Assembly (NCBI GenBank): GCA_027532825.1
Contig: JAPZTL010000005.1
Location: forward strand, 67,080 to 131,079
DNA: 64,000 nt
Source: Silanimonas sp021297925
Lineage (GTDB): Bacteria > Pseudomonadota > Gammaproteobacteria > Xanthomonadales > Xanthomonadaceae
Direction of reading: 5' to 3'
A model generated the notes under the pieces. That model made no database searches. It saw nothing but the letters and a program-made list of their open reading frames with translations, and was not told the origin of the DNA. The translations under genes were made by a program, and so were the position numbers. Shown here in pieces: positions 54,967-63,575 of the stretch; position 1 is the first letter of the stretch, and the number at the start of each line of letters is the position of its first letter.

Positions 54967-55820
54967 GCGGCGAGGGCCCCGGGCGCCTCGGCGGCGATGC
55001 GGCGCGCGATGCGGAGTTCGGCTTCGAGATCGTCCAGCGCCGGGATGTGGTCGTCGCGTTCGATCATCGTGGCGCGGCCACCGGTGCGCGTGACGAATTC
55101 GCGGTACAGCGCCCACACCGGGTCGCTGACCGCTGCGTCATGGGTGTCGATCCGATAGCCGTCGCGGACGGTGTGGCCGGCGAGATGCACCTGCTGCAAG
55201 CGGTCGAGCGGCACACCGTCGAGGAAATCGAGCGCGTCGAAGCCGTGGTTCACCGCGCTCACGTGGATGTTGTTGAGGTCGAGCAGCAGCAGGCAATCAG
55301 CCTCCTGGCACAGCGTGTCGAGGAAGGCCCATTCCGGCATTTCGTCCTCGCGGAACACGACGTAGCTGGAGACGTTCTCCAGCACGAGGCGCCGGCCAAG
55401 CATGTCCTGCACCTGCCGCACTCGGCCGGCGACGTGGCGCACGGCCTCGGCCGTATACGGCAAGGGCAGCAGGTCGTGGGCGTGGATGCCGCCATGGCCT
55501 CCCCAGCAGACATGGTCGGAGACCCACAGCGGGTCGACGCGCGCGGCCAGCGCTTTCAGGCGCTTCAGGTAATCGAGGTCGAGCGGGTCGGTGCCGCCGA
55601 TCGACAGCGTCACTCCGTGCATCGCCATCGGGTAGTCGGCGCGGATCCGGTCCAGCCACTGAAGTGCCTTTCCGCCGTCGACCATGAAGTTCTCGGAGAT
55701 GATTTCGAGCCAGTCGACGTCGCGCTTCGATGCGGCGAAGTCGGCGTAGTGCTGCGGGCGCAGGCCCAGGCCGTAACCCGGGGAAGGCTGCAGGAGGTTC
55801 GCGTGGCGAGGCGTGCTCAT
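54963..55820 (-). CDS. bufB: MNIO (DUF692) multinuclear non-haem iron oxidase
   Basis: 285 residues, typical length. A TIM-barrel DUF692 enzyme with iron ligands visible: ISENFM near residue 42, AMHGVTLSIGG, VSDHVCWGG, LVLENVSSYVVF, LLLLDLNNIHVSAVNHG, and HLAGH, DTHD. Such enzymes modify cysteines of RiPP precursors, for example to thiooxazoles in copper-binding bufferins. A Cys-rich precursor gene lies 56 bp upstream, with a UUCG hairpin between, and the DUF2063 partner overlaps downstream. The ATG at 55820 gives the family N-terminus. Confidence 0.92.
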   Translation of the reverse strand: MSTPRHANLLQPSPGYGLGLRPQHYADFAASKRDVDWLEIISENFMVDGGKALQWLDRIRADYPMAMHGVTLSIGGTDPLDLDYLKRLKALAARVDPLWVSDHVCWGGHGGIHAHDLLPLPYTAEAVRHVAGRVRQVQDMLGRRLVLENVSSYVVFREDEMPEWAFLDTLCQEADCLLLLDLNNIHVSAVNHGFDALDFLDGVPLDRLQQVHLAGHTVRDGYRIDTHDAAVSDPVWALYREFVTRTGGRATMIERDDHIPALDDLEAELRIARRIAAEAPGALAA

Positions 55821-55840
55821 CGTCGTGACCCGTCGCGGCC

Positions 55841-55864
55841 GCGACCGGCCCGAAGGCCAGTCGC
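55841..55864 (-). other. Stable UUCG hairpin between bufA and bufB
   Basis: In the minus-strand transcript GCGACUGGCC, UUCG, GGCCGGUCGC form a 10-bp stem (one G-U pair) closed by C-G around a UUCG tetraloop, an exceptionally stable structure. It lies 13 bases after the bufA stop and 20 bases before the bufB start. No U-run follows. It probably limits read-through or protects the precursor mRNA, giving more precursor than enzyme. Confidence 0.65.
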
Positions 55865-55876
55865 GCCGCAGGTGCC

Positions 55877-56155
55877 TCAGGCGGCGATGTCGCCGATCGT
55901 GCCTTCCTTGTCCAGGCACTCCTTGGCCGTGGTGGCCTTGAAGCCGTGGCCGGCGCACTCCGCATTGCCCTTGCAAGCGTGCTCGGTGGTCTTGCAGTCG
56001 TTCTGGCCCTTGCAGGAGGTGATGCCGTAACAGTGGATGGTGTCGCCGGCGGCGACAGCGGCGCCGCTGCTGCCCTGCGGAGCATCGGCGGCGAGGGCGG
56101 CGAAGGAGGTGGCGAAAGCGGCGGCGAAAGCGGCGAGCGAGAGCGAGGTCTTCAT
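55877..56155 (-). CDS. bufA: Bufferin-type precursor peptide (BufA2-like)
   Basis: 92 residues from the ATG at 56155; longer in-frame reading lacks a signal at its start. A signal peptide (residues 1-22, ending ALA) targets the periplasm. The core contains six cysteines: IHCYGITSCKGQNDC, then HACKGNAECAGHGF, then KECLDKEG. This spacing matches periplasmic bufferin-type metallophores whose cysteines are modified by an MNIO enzyme. It heads the bufABC operon. Expected role is copper or other metal sequestration; the metal cannot be read from sequence. The 271-bp gap to the divergent flavoprotein gene must hold its promoter. Confidence 0.85.
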   Translation of the reverse strand: MKTSLSLAAFAAAFATSFAALAADAPQGSSGAAVAAGDTIHCYGITSCKGQNDCKTTEHACKGNAECAGHGFKATTAKECLDKEGTIGDIAA

Positions 56156-56426
56156 CGGAAACGTCCTTTGGGCAAGCGGAGGGAGTGGAAGGGGCTGGCC
56201 CGGCAAGGGCGCTCCCCAGTGGCGAGGCTCGTGGCGCGATCCCGAAAGGACGGCGTGGTCGATCACCTCACGAATTCACCCTACGTCCACACGGCAAGCC
56301 CGGTTACACGGCTGGACGAAACAGACGCGATGAGCGACGGCGGGGACGAGATGGACGACGGCGCAGTGACGCCCCGCCCGCCGTGGGATCATGGCGGCCC
56401 TCCACGGCCCCACCGCTCCGCGCCCC

Positions 56427-57752
56427 ATGCTTCGACTCACCGACATCACGCTGCCGCTCGACCACGCCGACACCGCGATCAACGACGCGGTGCTGGCGCG
56501 TCTGAAGCTGAAGCCCGGCGCGCTGCGTTCGCTGACCGTGGCCAAGCGCAGCTACGACGCCCGCAAGCGCGGCCAGATCCAGTTGATCTACTCGGTGGAT
56601 GTCGACGTCGCCGATGAGGCGGCGGTGCTGAAGCGCGTGGCGGCGGAGACGGAGCCGAACCGCGTCAAGGTGACCCCGACGCCCGACACGACCTACCGCT
56701 TCATCGCCAAGCCGGCGCCGAACCAGCCGCTGCGCCCGATCGTGGTCGGCATGGGCCCCTGCGGGCTGTTCGCAGCACTCGTGCTGGCGCAGATGGGCCT
56801 CAAGCCCATCGTGCTGGAGCGCGGCAAGCAGGTGCGCGAGCGCACCGTGGACACCTTCGGCCTGTGGCGCAAGAAAGTGCTGAACCCCGAGTCGAACGTG
56901 CAGTACGGCGAGGGCGGCGCCGGCACGTTTTCCGACGGCAAGCTCTACAGCCAGATCAGCGACAAGCGCCACCTCGGCCGCAAGGTGCTGGACGAATTCG
57001 TGAAGGCCGGTGCGCCCGATGAAATCCTCTACGTCAGCAAGCCGCACATCGGCACCTTCCGCCTGGTGTCGATGGTGGAGCACATGCGTGGCGTCATCGA
57101 AAGCTTGGGCGGCGAAATCCGTTTCTCGCAGCGCGTGGATGACCTGCTGATCGACGTGGACGCCGATGGCGTCCGCCATCTGCGCGGCGTGGTGCTGGCC
57201 AGCGGCGAAACGCTCCGCGCCGACCACGTGGTGATGGCGCTGGGCCACAGCGCCCGCGACACCTTCGCGATGCTGCACGCGCGCGGCGTCCACATGGAAG
57301 CCAAGCCTTTCTCGATCGGCTTCCGCATCGAGCACCCACAGTCGGTGATCGACCAGGCACGCTTCGGGCCGCAGTCCGGTCATCCCATCCTCGGCGCGGC
57401 CGACTACAAGCTTGTGCACCACTGCAAGAACGGGCGCTCGGTCTACAGCTTCTGCATGTGCCCCGGCGGCACCGTGGTGGCCGCCGCCAGCGAGCCCGGG
57501 CGCGTGGTCACCAACGGCATGAGCCAGTACTCGCGCAACGAGCGCAATGCCAACGCCGCGATCGTCGTGGGCATCACGCCCGAGGATTACGCCGAGTTCG
57601 ACCCCAGCGGCAGCCCGCTGGCCGGCATCGCGCTGCAGCGCCACTCGGAGGCCGTGGCGTTCAAGCTCGGCGGCGAAACCTACGAAGCGCCGGCGCAGAA
57701 GCTCGGCGACTTCCTCGCCGGCACGCCGTCGCAATCGCTGGGCACTGTCGTG
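56427..57752 (+). pseudogene. FAD-dependent dehydrogenase, 3' end lost
   Basis: About 442 residues of a COG2509-type flavoprotein from the ATG at 56427. The N-terminal domain MLRLTDITLPLDHADTAIND is followed by PIVVGMGPCGLFAALVLAQMG (FAD site), NVQYGEGGAGTFSDGKLYSQI, and FSIGFRIEHPQSVID. The family normally continues about 100 residues past FLAGTPSQSLG with a C-terminal FAD-contact segment (GEGAGYAGG). Here the frame passes directly into a transposase. Without that segment the enzyme is probably inactive. The exact junction is estimated near 57750. Confidence 0.8.
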
Positions 57753-58550
57753 AACTCCCATGATGAGGCGGTATGGGACCACTCGGTGTTCTCGAAGAAC
57801 CGCGACCGGCTGAACGACGAATCGGTGGCGTCCGAGTTCCTTCAGGAGATCGTGAGACTGGCGACGGCGCAGGGGCTGATGTCGGACGAGCACTTCTCGG
57901 TGGACGGCACGCTACTGCAGGCCTGGGCGTCCCAGAAGAGCTTCCGGCCGAAGGAAGGCCCGCCCGATGGTGGCGGCCCGCGCAACGCGGCGCCGGACTT
58001 CAAGGGTCAGCAGCGCAAGAACGACACCCACGCATCGAGCAGTGACCCGGAGTCGCGGCTGTACCGCAAGGGCAACACGGGAGCGCAGCTGAGTTATCAG
58101 GGCCACGTGCTGATGGAACACCGCAGCGGTCTGGTGCGCGGTGCGTGCGTGAGCCAGGCCACCGGCCATGGGGAGCGTGACGCGGCGCTGGCCTTGGTGA
58201 AGCAACTGGCGGGGGAGCGGCGTCGGACGCTGGCAGCGGACAAGGCCTACGACACGGCGGACTTTGTCGCGGCGTGCCGGGACGCCGGCGTGACGCCGCA
58301 CGTGGCGCAGGACAACGGCCATCGGCGCAGAGCGATCGACGGCCGCACGACGCGGCATGCGGGCTACGCGATGAGCCTGAAGACGCGGGCGTGGATCGAA
58401 GCCTACTTCGGCTGGATCAAGGCAGCGGCGGGGATGCGCCAACTCAAGCAGCGCGGATTGAAGCGTGTCGAGGCACTGTTCCAGTTCGCGATGGCGGCGA
58501 GCAATCTGGTGCGATTGCCGAAGCTGCTGGCCGCAGGGGCGACGCCATGA
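57753..58550 (+). mobile_element. IS5-type transposase fragment fused to flavoprotein frame
   Basis: About 265 residues of a DDE transposase of the IS5/IS1182-like group, read in frame with the upstream flavoprotein. They include VWDHSVFSKNRDRL, the first catalytic Asp in HFSVDGTLLQAWASQKSFRPK, the second in LAADKAYDTADFVAA, and the Glu in AWIEAYFGWIKAAAGMRQLKQRG. The family's first 90-100 residues and the left IS end are missing, so a deletion removed both the flavoprotein 3' end and the IS 5' end. The right end appears near 58682-58697 (AACAGGCTGCTAG). Confidence 0.85.
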
Positions 58551-58697
58551 GCGCCTTGACGGGCGAGGTGCGCCCGCAGGGCGGAAAATCTCGCGGAAAC
58601 GCAGCGCGCAACGATCGCCGACCCGGAAAAACCGGATGAACTCTCCGCACCAGCGACCGGAATCGCTCGCGTAGAAGCGAAAATCAACAGGCTGCTA
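58551..58697. mobile_element. Right end of IS remnant
   Basis: Non-coding tail between the transposase stop and the YceI gene. It ends AATCAACAGGCTGCTAG, a sequence typical of terminal repeats of such IS elements. The final CTAG supplies the TAG stop codon of the YceI gene (58695-58697). No matching left terminal repeat was seen near 57750. Confidence 0.6.
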
Positions 58698-59258
58698 GCG
58701 GGCGGTGAGATCGAGTTGCACGCCGATGTTCCGGCCAACCCACTCACTGGTCGGGTCCGAGCCGGCGCCAATGCCGTAGGCGAGGCGGTCGATACTGAAC
58801 TCCCCCTTGACTTCGAGGCTGCCGTCATCCGCCGGGGTGATGCTCAGCGGGAAGCGGATGGGCTGGGCGATGCCGCGCAGGGTGAGGACACCTGACACGG
58901 TGTAGGTGCCATCGGCATTTTCATTGAGGCTGCTGCTGACGAACGTACCGTCCGGGTGAGCCTTGACGTTGAACCAGTCGGCCTGAGGCAGGGTGCCGTC
59001 GTACATGGCGTTGCCGGTGCGGGCGCTGCTCAGCACGAAGCGGGCGCTGATACGACCGTTCGCCGGAGCCGCTGGATCAAGGATGATCGTGTTCTCCCAC
59101 TGCGTGAAGATGCCGCGGAAGGTTTCGCCGGCATGGGTGCCGCTGAAGCCGACCGTGCCGGTAGTGTGGTCGGCCCTCCAGGGACGGGGCGCATCGGCGG
59201 CTTGCGGGTGCGAGCACGGCGCCACCAGCAGGGAAATTGCGAGGAGCAGGCGTTTCAT
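58695..59258 (-). CDS. YceI-family periplasmic protein (first copy)
   Basis: 187 residues from the ATG at 59258. Signal peptide ends PQAADA. The YceI lipocalin-like fold shows TTGTVGFSGTHAGETFRGIFTQWENTI, LPQADWFNVKAHPDGTFVSS, GVLTLRGIAQPIRFPL, and FSIDRLAYGIG. The family binds polyprenoid quinone-like lipids. Its stop codon coincides with the IS right end, yet the C-terminus looks complete (VGRNIGVQLDLTA). It overlaps the cytochrome gene by 4 bp. Confidence 0.9.
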   Translation of the reverse strand: MKRLLLAISLLVAPCSHPQAADAPRPWRADHTTGTVGFSGTHAGETFRGIFTQWENTIILDPAAPANGRISARFVLSSARTGNAMYDGTLPQADWFNVKAHPDGTFVSSSLNENADGTYTVSGVLTLRGIAQPIRFPLSITPADDGSLEVKGEFSIDRLAYGIGAGSDPTSEWVGRNIGVQLDLTAR

Positions 59259-59875
59259 GGCATGGGGCCCTTCCGGGTGGGTGGATGTAAGGACCGGCGC
59301 GTGAACCACATGCGCCGCAGCAGGTGGGTCCCGTCGACTCGGGCGTGCTTCACCACCGCGCCGACATGCGCCAGTACGGTCACGCTGAAGGCGATCGCGC
59401 AAAGCGCATGCGCCCAGGCCGCGAGGTCATGCGCGGACTGGTTGCCCGTGACAGCCGGCAAGTGGGGCCACTCGAACCATCCGAAGACGATGGTCGGCAG
59501 GCCGTAAACGCTGCTCGAGACCATCAGCCAGCCCGTGAGCGGCATAGTCAGCATGAATCCGTACAGGGCGCAGTGACCAAGCCGCGCGAGCCTGACCTCG
59601 AACGGCCTGAAATGGGCCGGCAGGCTCGGGGCAGAGAACCACCAGCGGGCCCCGATGCGGGCCACCACGGCCAGCAGCAGCAACACCCCGAGGGACTTGT
59701 GCCACTGGTAGACCTTGAACTTCAGCGCTTGCGGCAGCGATTCGAGGTTGGCCATGGCGAAACCGCTGCACAGCATCAGCAGGAGCGCCACCGCCATCAA
59801 CCAGTGCAGGCAGATGACGGCGGCGCTGTAGCGCATCGTGGGCGCCGATTCCTTCATGATCGCCACCTTGCTCAT
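59255..59875 (-). CDS. Cytochrome b561-type membrane protein
   Basis: 206 residues from the ATG at 59875. Four hydrophobic helices and haem-ligand histidines in VICLHWLMAVALLLMLCSG, VYQWHKSLGVLLLLAVVARIG, and a C-terminal AHALCAIAFSVTVLAHVGAVV. It shuttles electrons between quinones and periplasmic partners. It is sandwiched between two YceI genes with 4-bp overlaps on both sides, a conserved arrangement implying that YceI proteins deliver or accept lipid-soluble electron carriers. Confidence 0.92.
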   Translation of the reverse strand: MSKVAIMKESAPTMRYSAAVICLHWLMAVALLLMLCSGFAMANLESLPQALKFKVYQWHKSLGVLLLLAVVARIGARWWFSAPSLPAHFRPFEVRLARLGHCALYGFMLTMPLTGWLMVSSSVYGLPTIVFGWFEWPHLPAVTGNQSAHDLAAWAHALCAIAFSVTVLAHVGAVVKHARVDGTHLLRRMWFTRRSLHPPTRKGPMP

Positions 59876-60498
59876 TCGTCTCGCTGGAACTCCACTTCGA
59901 CCAGCAGGTCGACTTCGTCGCCGATGCCCGGGAGGTAGGCGTCGAGGCCCCACTCGGAGCGGCGGATCGAGCCGGTGGCCGAGAAACCCAGCGCCGGAAC
60001 GTCGGAGAACGGCTTCGACCGGTAGGCACCGTTCAACCGGGCCTGCAGCGCGACGGGCTTGGTCACCCCCAGCAGCGTGAGGTCGCCGTACAACCTGAAG
60101 GTGTCGTCGCCGGTCATCTCTACGCGGGTCGAGTCGAAGCGAATTTGCGGAAACTTGCCGGCGTTGAACCATTCCTCGCCAATGGCGAGCTTCTTGTCGA
60201 AGTCCTTCTGGTCGGCGTAGGGGTAGTCGGTCCGGACCGATGCGGGGTCCACCGTGACCTCCACCTTGCTCTTGGTCAGGTCGTCGGGCGTCAGCGTCAG
60301 CTGGGCATCGAACGTCGCGAAGCGGGCGGTGTAGTCAGACAGGCCCAGATGGTCGACCTTCCAGGTCAGGCTCGCGTGGCCGCGATCCAGTTGGTAGACG
60401 CCGGGCGGCAACTGACTGACCGGCACCCTGTCCTTGCCATGCACTGGATTGAACAAGGCGACGCCCAGCAGGACGGCGGCGGAAACGACGGCTCTCAT
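59872..60498 (-). CDS. YceI-family periplasmic protein (second copy)
   Basis: 208 residues from the ATG at 60498, preceded by AGGAG at seven bases. Signal peptide (AVVSAAVLLGVALFNPVHG). The core reads YQLDRGHASLTWKVDHLGLSDYTARFATFDAQL, EEWFNAGKFPQIRFDSTRV, GDLTLLGVTKPVALQ, and SATGSIRRSEWGLDAYLPGIGDEV, all classic YceI. It is more canonical than the downstream copy. First gene of the YceI-cytochrome-YceI operon. The 266-bp gap upstream to the LytTR gene shows no further gene. Confidence 0.93.
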   Translation of the reverse strand: MRAVVSAAVLLGVALFNPVHGKDRVPVSQLPPGVYQLDRGHASLTWKVDHLGLSDYTARFATFDAQLTLTPDDLTKSKVEVTVDPASVRTDYPYADQKDFDKKLAIGEEWFNAGKFPQIRFDSTRVEMTGDDTFRLYGDLTLLGVTKPVALQARLNGAYRSKPFSDVPALGFSATGSIRRSEWGLDAYLPGIGDEVDLLVEVEFQRDE

Positions 60499-60764
60499 CG
60501 GTTGGCTCCTCATGATTCGTGCGCTGTTGGTCCCGGCGCGGGATTCGTGCGGACTTCGCCCGACCCCGCAAGACTGCGCAGTCGGTCTCGTGCCCGGACC
60601 TGCCACAGGTCATGCCCTTGCGGTCGATGCGGCAGGACGACGCCCGACGTCGCCGGAACGAATACCGTAGACGGGCCGCGGCAATGCACGCCACGCGGAC
60701 GTGCATGGGCACGCGGACGCATGGTCCGCGCGCTGCCCGTGGGATGTGGTGCCTCGATGGCTGC

Positions 60765-61583
60765 TCAGCTGCGCAACAACTGAAGTCGATCGCGGTAGGT
60801 GCGCGACAGCTTCAGGGTCTGGCCGGACTGCAGAACGACGAAAAACTCGCCATTGATGTGCGAACGGAGTTCGCGCACGCGCCGCACGTTGACGATCGTC
60901 GAGCGATGGATGCGGGTGAAGCCCTGCGCGTCGAGGCGCTGCTCGATGTCGCGCAGCGTGCCGCGAACGACCAGTGTCTCGTCGTCAGAATGCACGCACA
61001 AGTAATCGCCGGCAGCATCGATCCAGCGGATTTGGGCGACGTCGAGGCGCACGATGCGATTGCCGTCCTTGAACGCGATGACCTGCGACCGCGGATCGGG
61101 CACGGATCCAGCCCCGAGCGCCTCATCGAGCGTCATCGCGGCTTTCCCGGACATCCTGCGCAGCAGGTCCAGCAGTCGCGCGCAGTGCGCTTCGGCCCGC
61201 TGTTCCCGCAGTTGTTGCCTGGCGCGGTCCAGCGACTGGACCAACCGGGTGTCGTCGATGGGCTTCAGCAGGTAGTCGATCGCGCTGGCCTCGAAAGCGC
61301 GAATCGCGTAGTGGTCGAATGCGGTTACGAAAACCACCAGGGGCAGGCTGTCCGCCGGCAGCTCGCGCAGGGTGGCAAAGCCATCGAGGCCAGGCATCTG
61401 AACATCGAGGAACATCAGGTCGGGCTGGTGGTCAGCGACCGCCCTCAGCGCCTCGATGCCAGTCGCGCACTCGGCGACCACTTCGACGTCGCGCTGCGCA
61501 GCGAGGCGGATCTGCAGTCCGCGGCGCGCCAACGGCTCGTCGTCGACCAGGACCGCACGCAGTGTTGCGCCCGAATGACTCAC
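60765..61583 (-). CDS. LytTR-type response regulator
   Basis: 272 residues. The receiver domain (1-120) has the acidic pair in AVLVDDEPLA and the phosphoacceptor in LMFLDVQMPGLDG, with the conserved threonine/lysine region VFVTAFD and LLKPID. The LytTR DNA-binding domain occupies about 170-270 (VRLDVAQIRWIDAAGDYLCVHSDD, GFTRIHRSTIVNVRRVREL). It overlaps the sensor kinase stop by 4 bp, forming a two-component system. Targets are unknown. Confidence 0.93.
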   Translation of the reverse strand: MSHSGATLRAVLVDDEPLARRGLQIRLAAQRDVEVVAECATGIEALRAVADHQPDLMFLDVQMPGLDGFATLRELPADSLPLVVFVTAFDHYAIRAFEASAIDYLLKPIDDTRLVQSLDRARQQLREQRAEAHCARLLDLLRRMSGKAAMTLDEALGAGSVPDPRSQVIAFKDGNRIVRLDVAQIRWIDAAGDYLCVHSDDETLVVRGTLRDIEQRLDAQGFTRIHRSTIVNVRRVRELRSHINGEFFVVLQSGQTLKLSRTYRDRLQLLRS

Positions 61584-62668
61584 GATCGACGCACCTCGAT
61601 GGCCTCGAACGGCAGACCGATGCGCACCACCGCGCCGTGCGGATGCGCATCCTCCAGCGCGAACTCGTGCCGCGCCCCGTAAAGAACGCGCAGGCGATCG
61701 CGCGCGTTGCGCAGGCCGACGCCGCGCCCGGGCGGCAGGCCGTCACTGCGCGCAGCGGGGAATCCCGGACCGTCGTCGCGCACCTCGATCTGCAGTCGAT
61801 CACCCTCCAGCCATGCCCGGATCTCGATCGTGCCGCCCTCGACGCGCGGCGCGACCGCGTACTTGATCGCGTTCTCGACCAGCGGCTGCAGCAGGAAACT
61901 CGGCACCGCGGCGCCATAGGCTTCCTCGCTGACCTCCACCCGCAGACGCAGGCGGTCGGTGAATCGCAGCTGCTCGATGCCCAGATAAAGCCGCAGCGCA
62001 TCGAGCTCCTGCCGCAACGACGTGCGCTGCATCGGATCGGCGTCCAGCGAATGGCGCAGGAAGGCCGACAGGCTGGTGACCATCTTGTTGGCCGTGTCGA
62101 TGTCGCGGTCGAGCACCAGCGTCGAGATCGCGTTGAGCGTGTTGAACAGGAAATGCGGATTTAGCTGATAGCGCAGCATCTTCAGCTGCGCCTCGTTGGC
62201 GGCGGCCTGCGCGGCCAGCACAGCCGCGGTCTGCTCCTGCAACCGGCGCGACGTCTTGACCGCCCAGTACATCAACGTCCACGCCAGCACGACCCAGGTG
62301 AACGTGCCCACATAGGCGACATAAGCCGAGCTGCTGCCCGGACGGCAGTCCGCCGGGCACCACGAGGACAACGCGACGGAATTGATCAGACTGATGAACA
62401 GCACGGCCATCAGCATCGGCATCGCGGCGATGCCGAAGAAGCGCAGCGGGCCGTTCTCGGCGAAGCGACGCACGAGGTAGCGCAGCAGCGAGGTGGCGAC
62501 CAACCCGGCCACCGCAGTGCTCAGCGGCACGCACCAGTAGTGAGACGGCCGACCGTGCGCCAAGGCGACGACGTAGGAGAACACGAAGTAGCCGAACCAG
62601 CCGGCGAACTGCAGCAGCCAGAACAGGCGCGGGTCGTGAGCGGAAGACCTGGAGCTTGCGACAGACAT
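61580..62668 (-). CDS. LytS-type sensor histidine kinase
   Basis: 362 residues from the ATG at 62668; a start at 62734 would add a non-membrane leader. Four membrane helices (about 15-135), then the His_kinase domain with the phosphorylated histidine in MLRYQLNPHFLFNTLNAIS. A HATPase_c domain follows (LLQPLVENAIKYAV, VRDDGPGF, GVGLRNARDRL). Such kinases pair with LytTR regulators. No separate periplasmic sensor domain, so the membrane region is probably the sensor. Confidence 0.92.
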   Translation of the reverse strand: MSVASSRSSAHDPRLFWLLQFAGWFGYFVFSYVVALAHGRPSHYWCVPLSTAVAGLVATSLLRYLVRRFAENGPLRFFGIAAMPMLMAVLFISLINSVALSSWCPADCRPGSSSAYVAYVGTFTWVVLAWTLMYWAVKTSRRLQEQTAAVLAAQAAANEAQLKMLRYQLNPHFLFNTLNAISTLVLDRDIDTANKMVTSLSAFLRHSLDADPMQRTSLRQELDALRLYLGIEQLRFTDRLRLRVEVSEEAYGAAVPSFLLQPLVENAIKYAVAPRVEGGTIEIRAWLEGDRLQIEVRDDGPGFPAARSDGLPPGRGVGLRNARDRLRVLYGARHEFALEDAHPHGAVVRIGLPFEAIEVRRS

Positions 62669-62766
62669 CCGAGCATCGTAACTGGCCACCGCCGCCGGCG
62701 GGCGCCCTGCGCCTCGCTTCGGCGCGCGCGGCACTCGCTTCGCCGAGCGCGGCGCCCTCAGCGCCC

Positions 62767-63138
62767 TCAGTAGCAGGCCCCGCCGCCGGCCTTGAGCAGC
62801 GCAGTCGCGGGGAACACCTGCGCAGGCTCGGTACCGACGGTCGGCAGCACCAGGCTGGCGCTACCCGCCACCGCGCCGCAGGCGCCGCGGAATGCGTAGG
62901 TCAGCCGCCCTTCCGCGTTGCCGTATTCGAGCACGATCACTGCCTCGCCGACGCGCCGCGTGCCCTCGCCCCACAGCCAGCGCGGGCCACCGTGGCGGTC
63001 GAAATGGAGTACCAGAGCGCGCTCGTCGCCTTCCGGGCCGGCTCCGGTCGACTGAAGGGCGATGCCCCACGCGCCGGCCCGCGCCATCCAAAGGCCCGAA
63101 ACGTGGGTCACCGGCCGCGCGGAATCGGCGGGACGCAT
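62767..63138 (-). CDS. Hypothetical protein
   Basis: 123 residues from the ATG at 63138. No family recognised. Beta-rich segments (WGIALQSTGAG, ALVLHFDRHGGPRWLWGEGTRRVG, EAVIVLEYGNAEGRLTYAF) suggest a small beta-sandwich, and the end GGGACY has a C-terminal cysteine. It is in the same reading frame as the ORF ending at 63148, separated by one stop codon and three codons. It may be a second gene of a pair or the C-terminal half of an interrupted protein. Confidence 0.45.
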   Translation of the reverse strand: MRPADSARPVTHVSGLWMARAGAWGIALQSTGAGPEGDERALVLHFDRHGGPRWLWGEGTRRVGEAVIVLEYGNAEGRLTYAFRGACGAVAGSASLVLPTVGTEPAQVFPATALLKAGGGACY

Positions 63139-63147
63139 CGGCTCGAT

Positions 63148-63474
63148 TCAGTCAACACCGGCAGCATCGGCGATGCGAACCGCGAGAACGGCCAGTGCGC
63201 GCGCGCCGGGCTGTGGCATGCCGGCGCAGGCCGGATCGGACGCATCGACCCCGAAGCGGATGGACAGCGTACCGACCGGCTCCGCCGCGAGCCGGTCGCG
63301 GCGCGGTGGCTCGCGCGCATAGGAAACGCCGAGCCCCAGCAATTGCACGCGGTCCCTGGTATGCGGATGCCGCAAGGTCACCGCGCTGGTGGACCGCGGC
63401 GCCAGCGCGGTGATCCCCCCCATGCCCCACTGGCGCGCCAGCGCGCCGGCGAGGTCGACGTATAGGAATTTCAA
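63148..63474 (-). CDS. Hypothetical protein, TTG start uncertain
   Basis: 108 residues starting from TTG at 63474; no ATG or GTG is in frame before an upstream stop at 63538. The sequence (KFLYVDLAGALARQWGMGGI, TSAVTLRHPHTRDRVQLLGLGVSY, AGMPQPGARALAVLAVRIAD) matches no family I know. It ends 9 bp before the next ORF in the same frame. Weak start and edge position near IS remnants make it possibly a decaying gene. Confidence 0.4.
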   Translation of the reverse strand: MKFLYVDLAGALARQWGMGGITALAPRSTSAVTLRHPHTRDRVQLLGLGVSYAREPPRRDRLAAEPVGTLSIRFGVDASDPACAGMPQPGARALAVLAVRIADAAGVD

Positions 63475-63575
63475 GCGCCCTTTTCGACCAGTCTTCCGGG
63501 CAGGCGGAGGTCGCGCAACCGCCGTGTTCGGCGCGGTTCAAGGGGCTGCAGGCGGGTTTCGTGCCCGGCGGGGCG

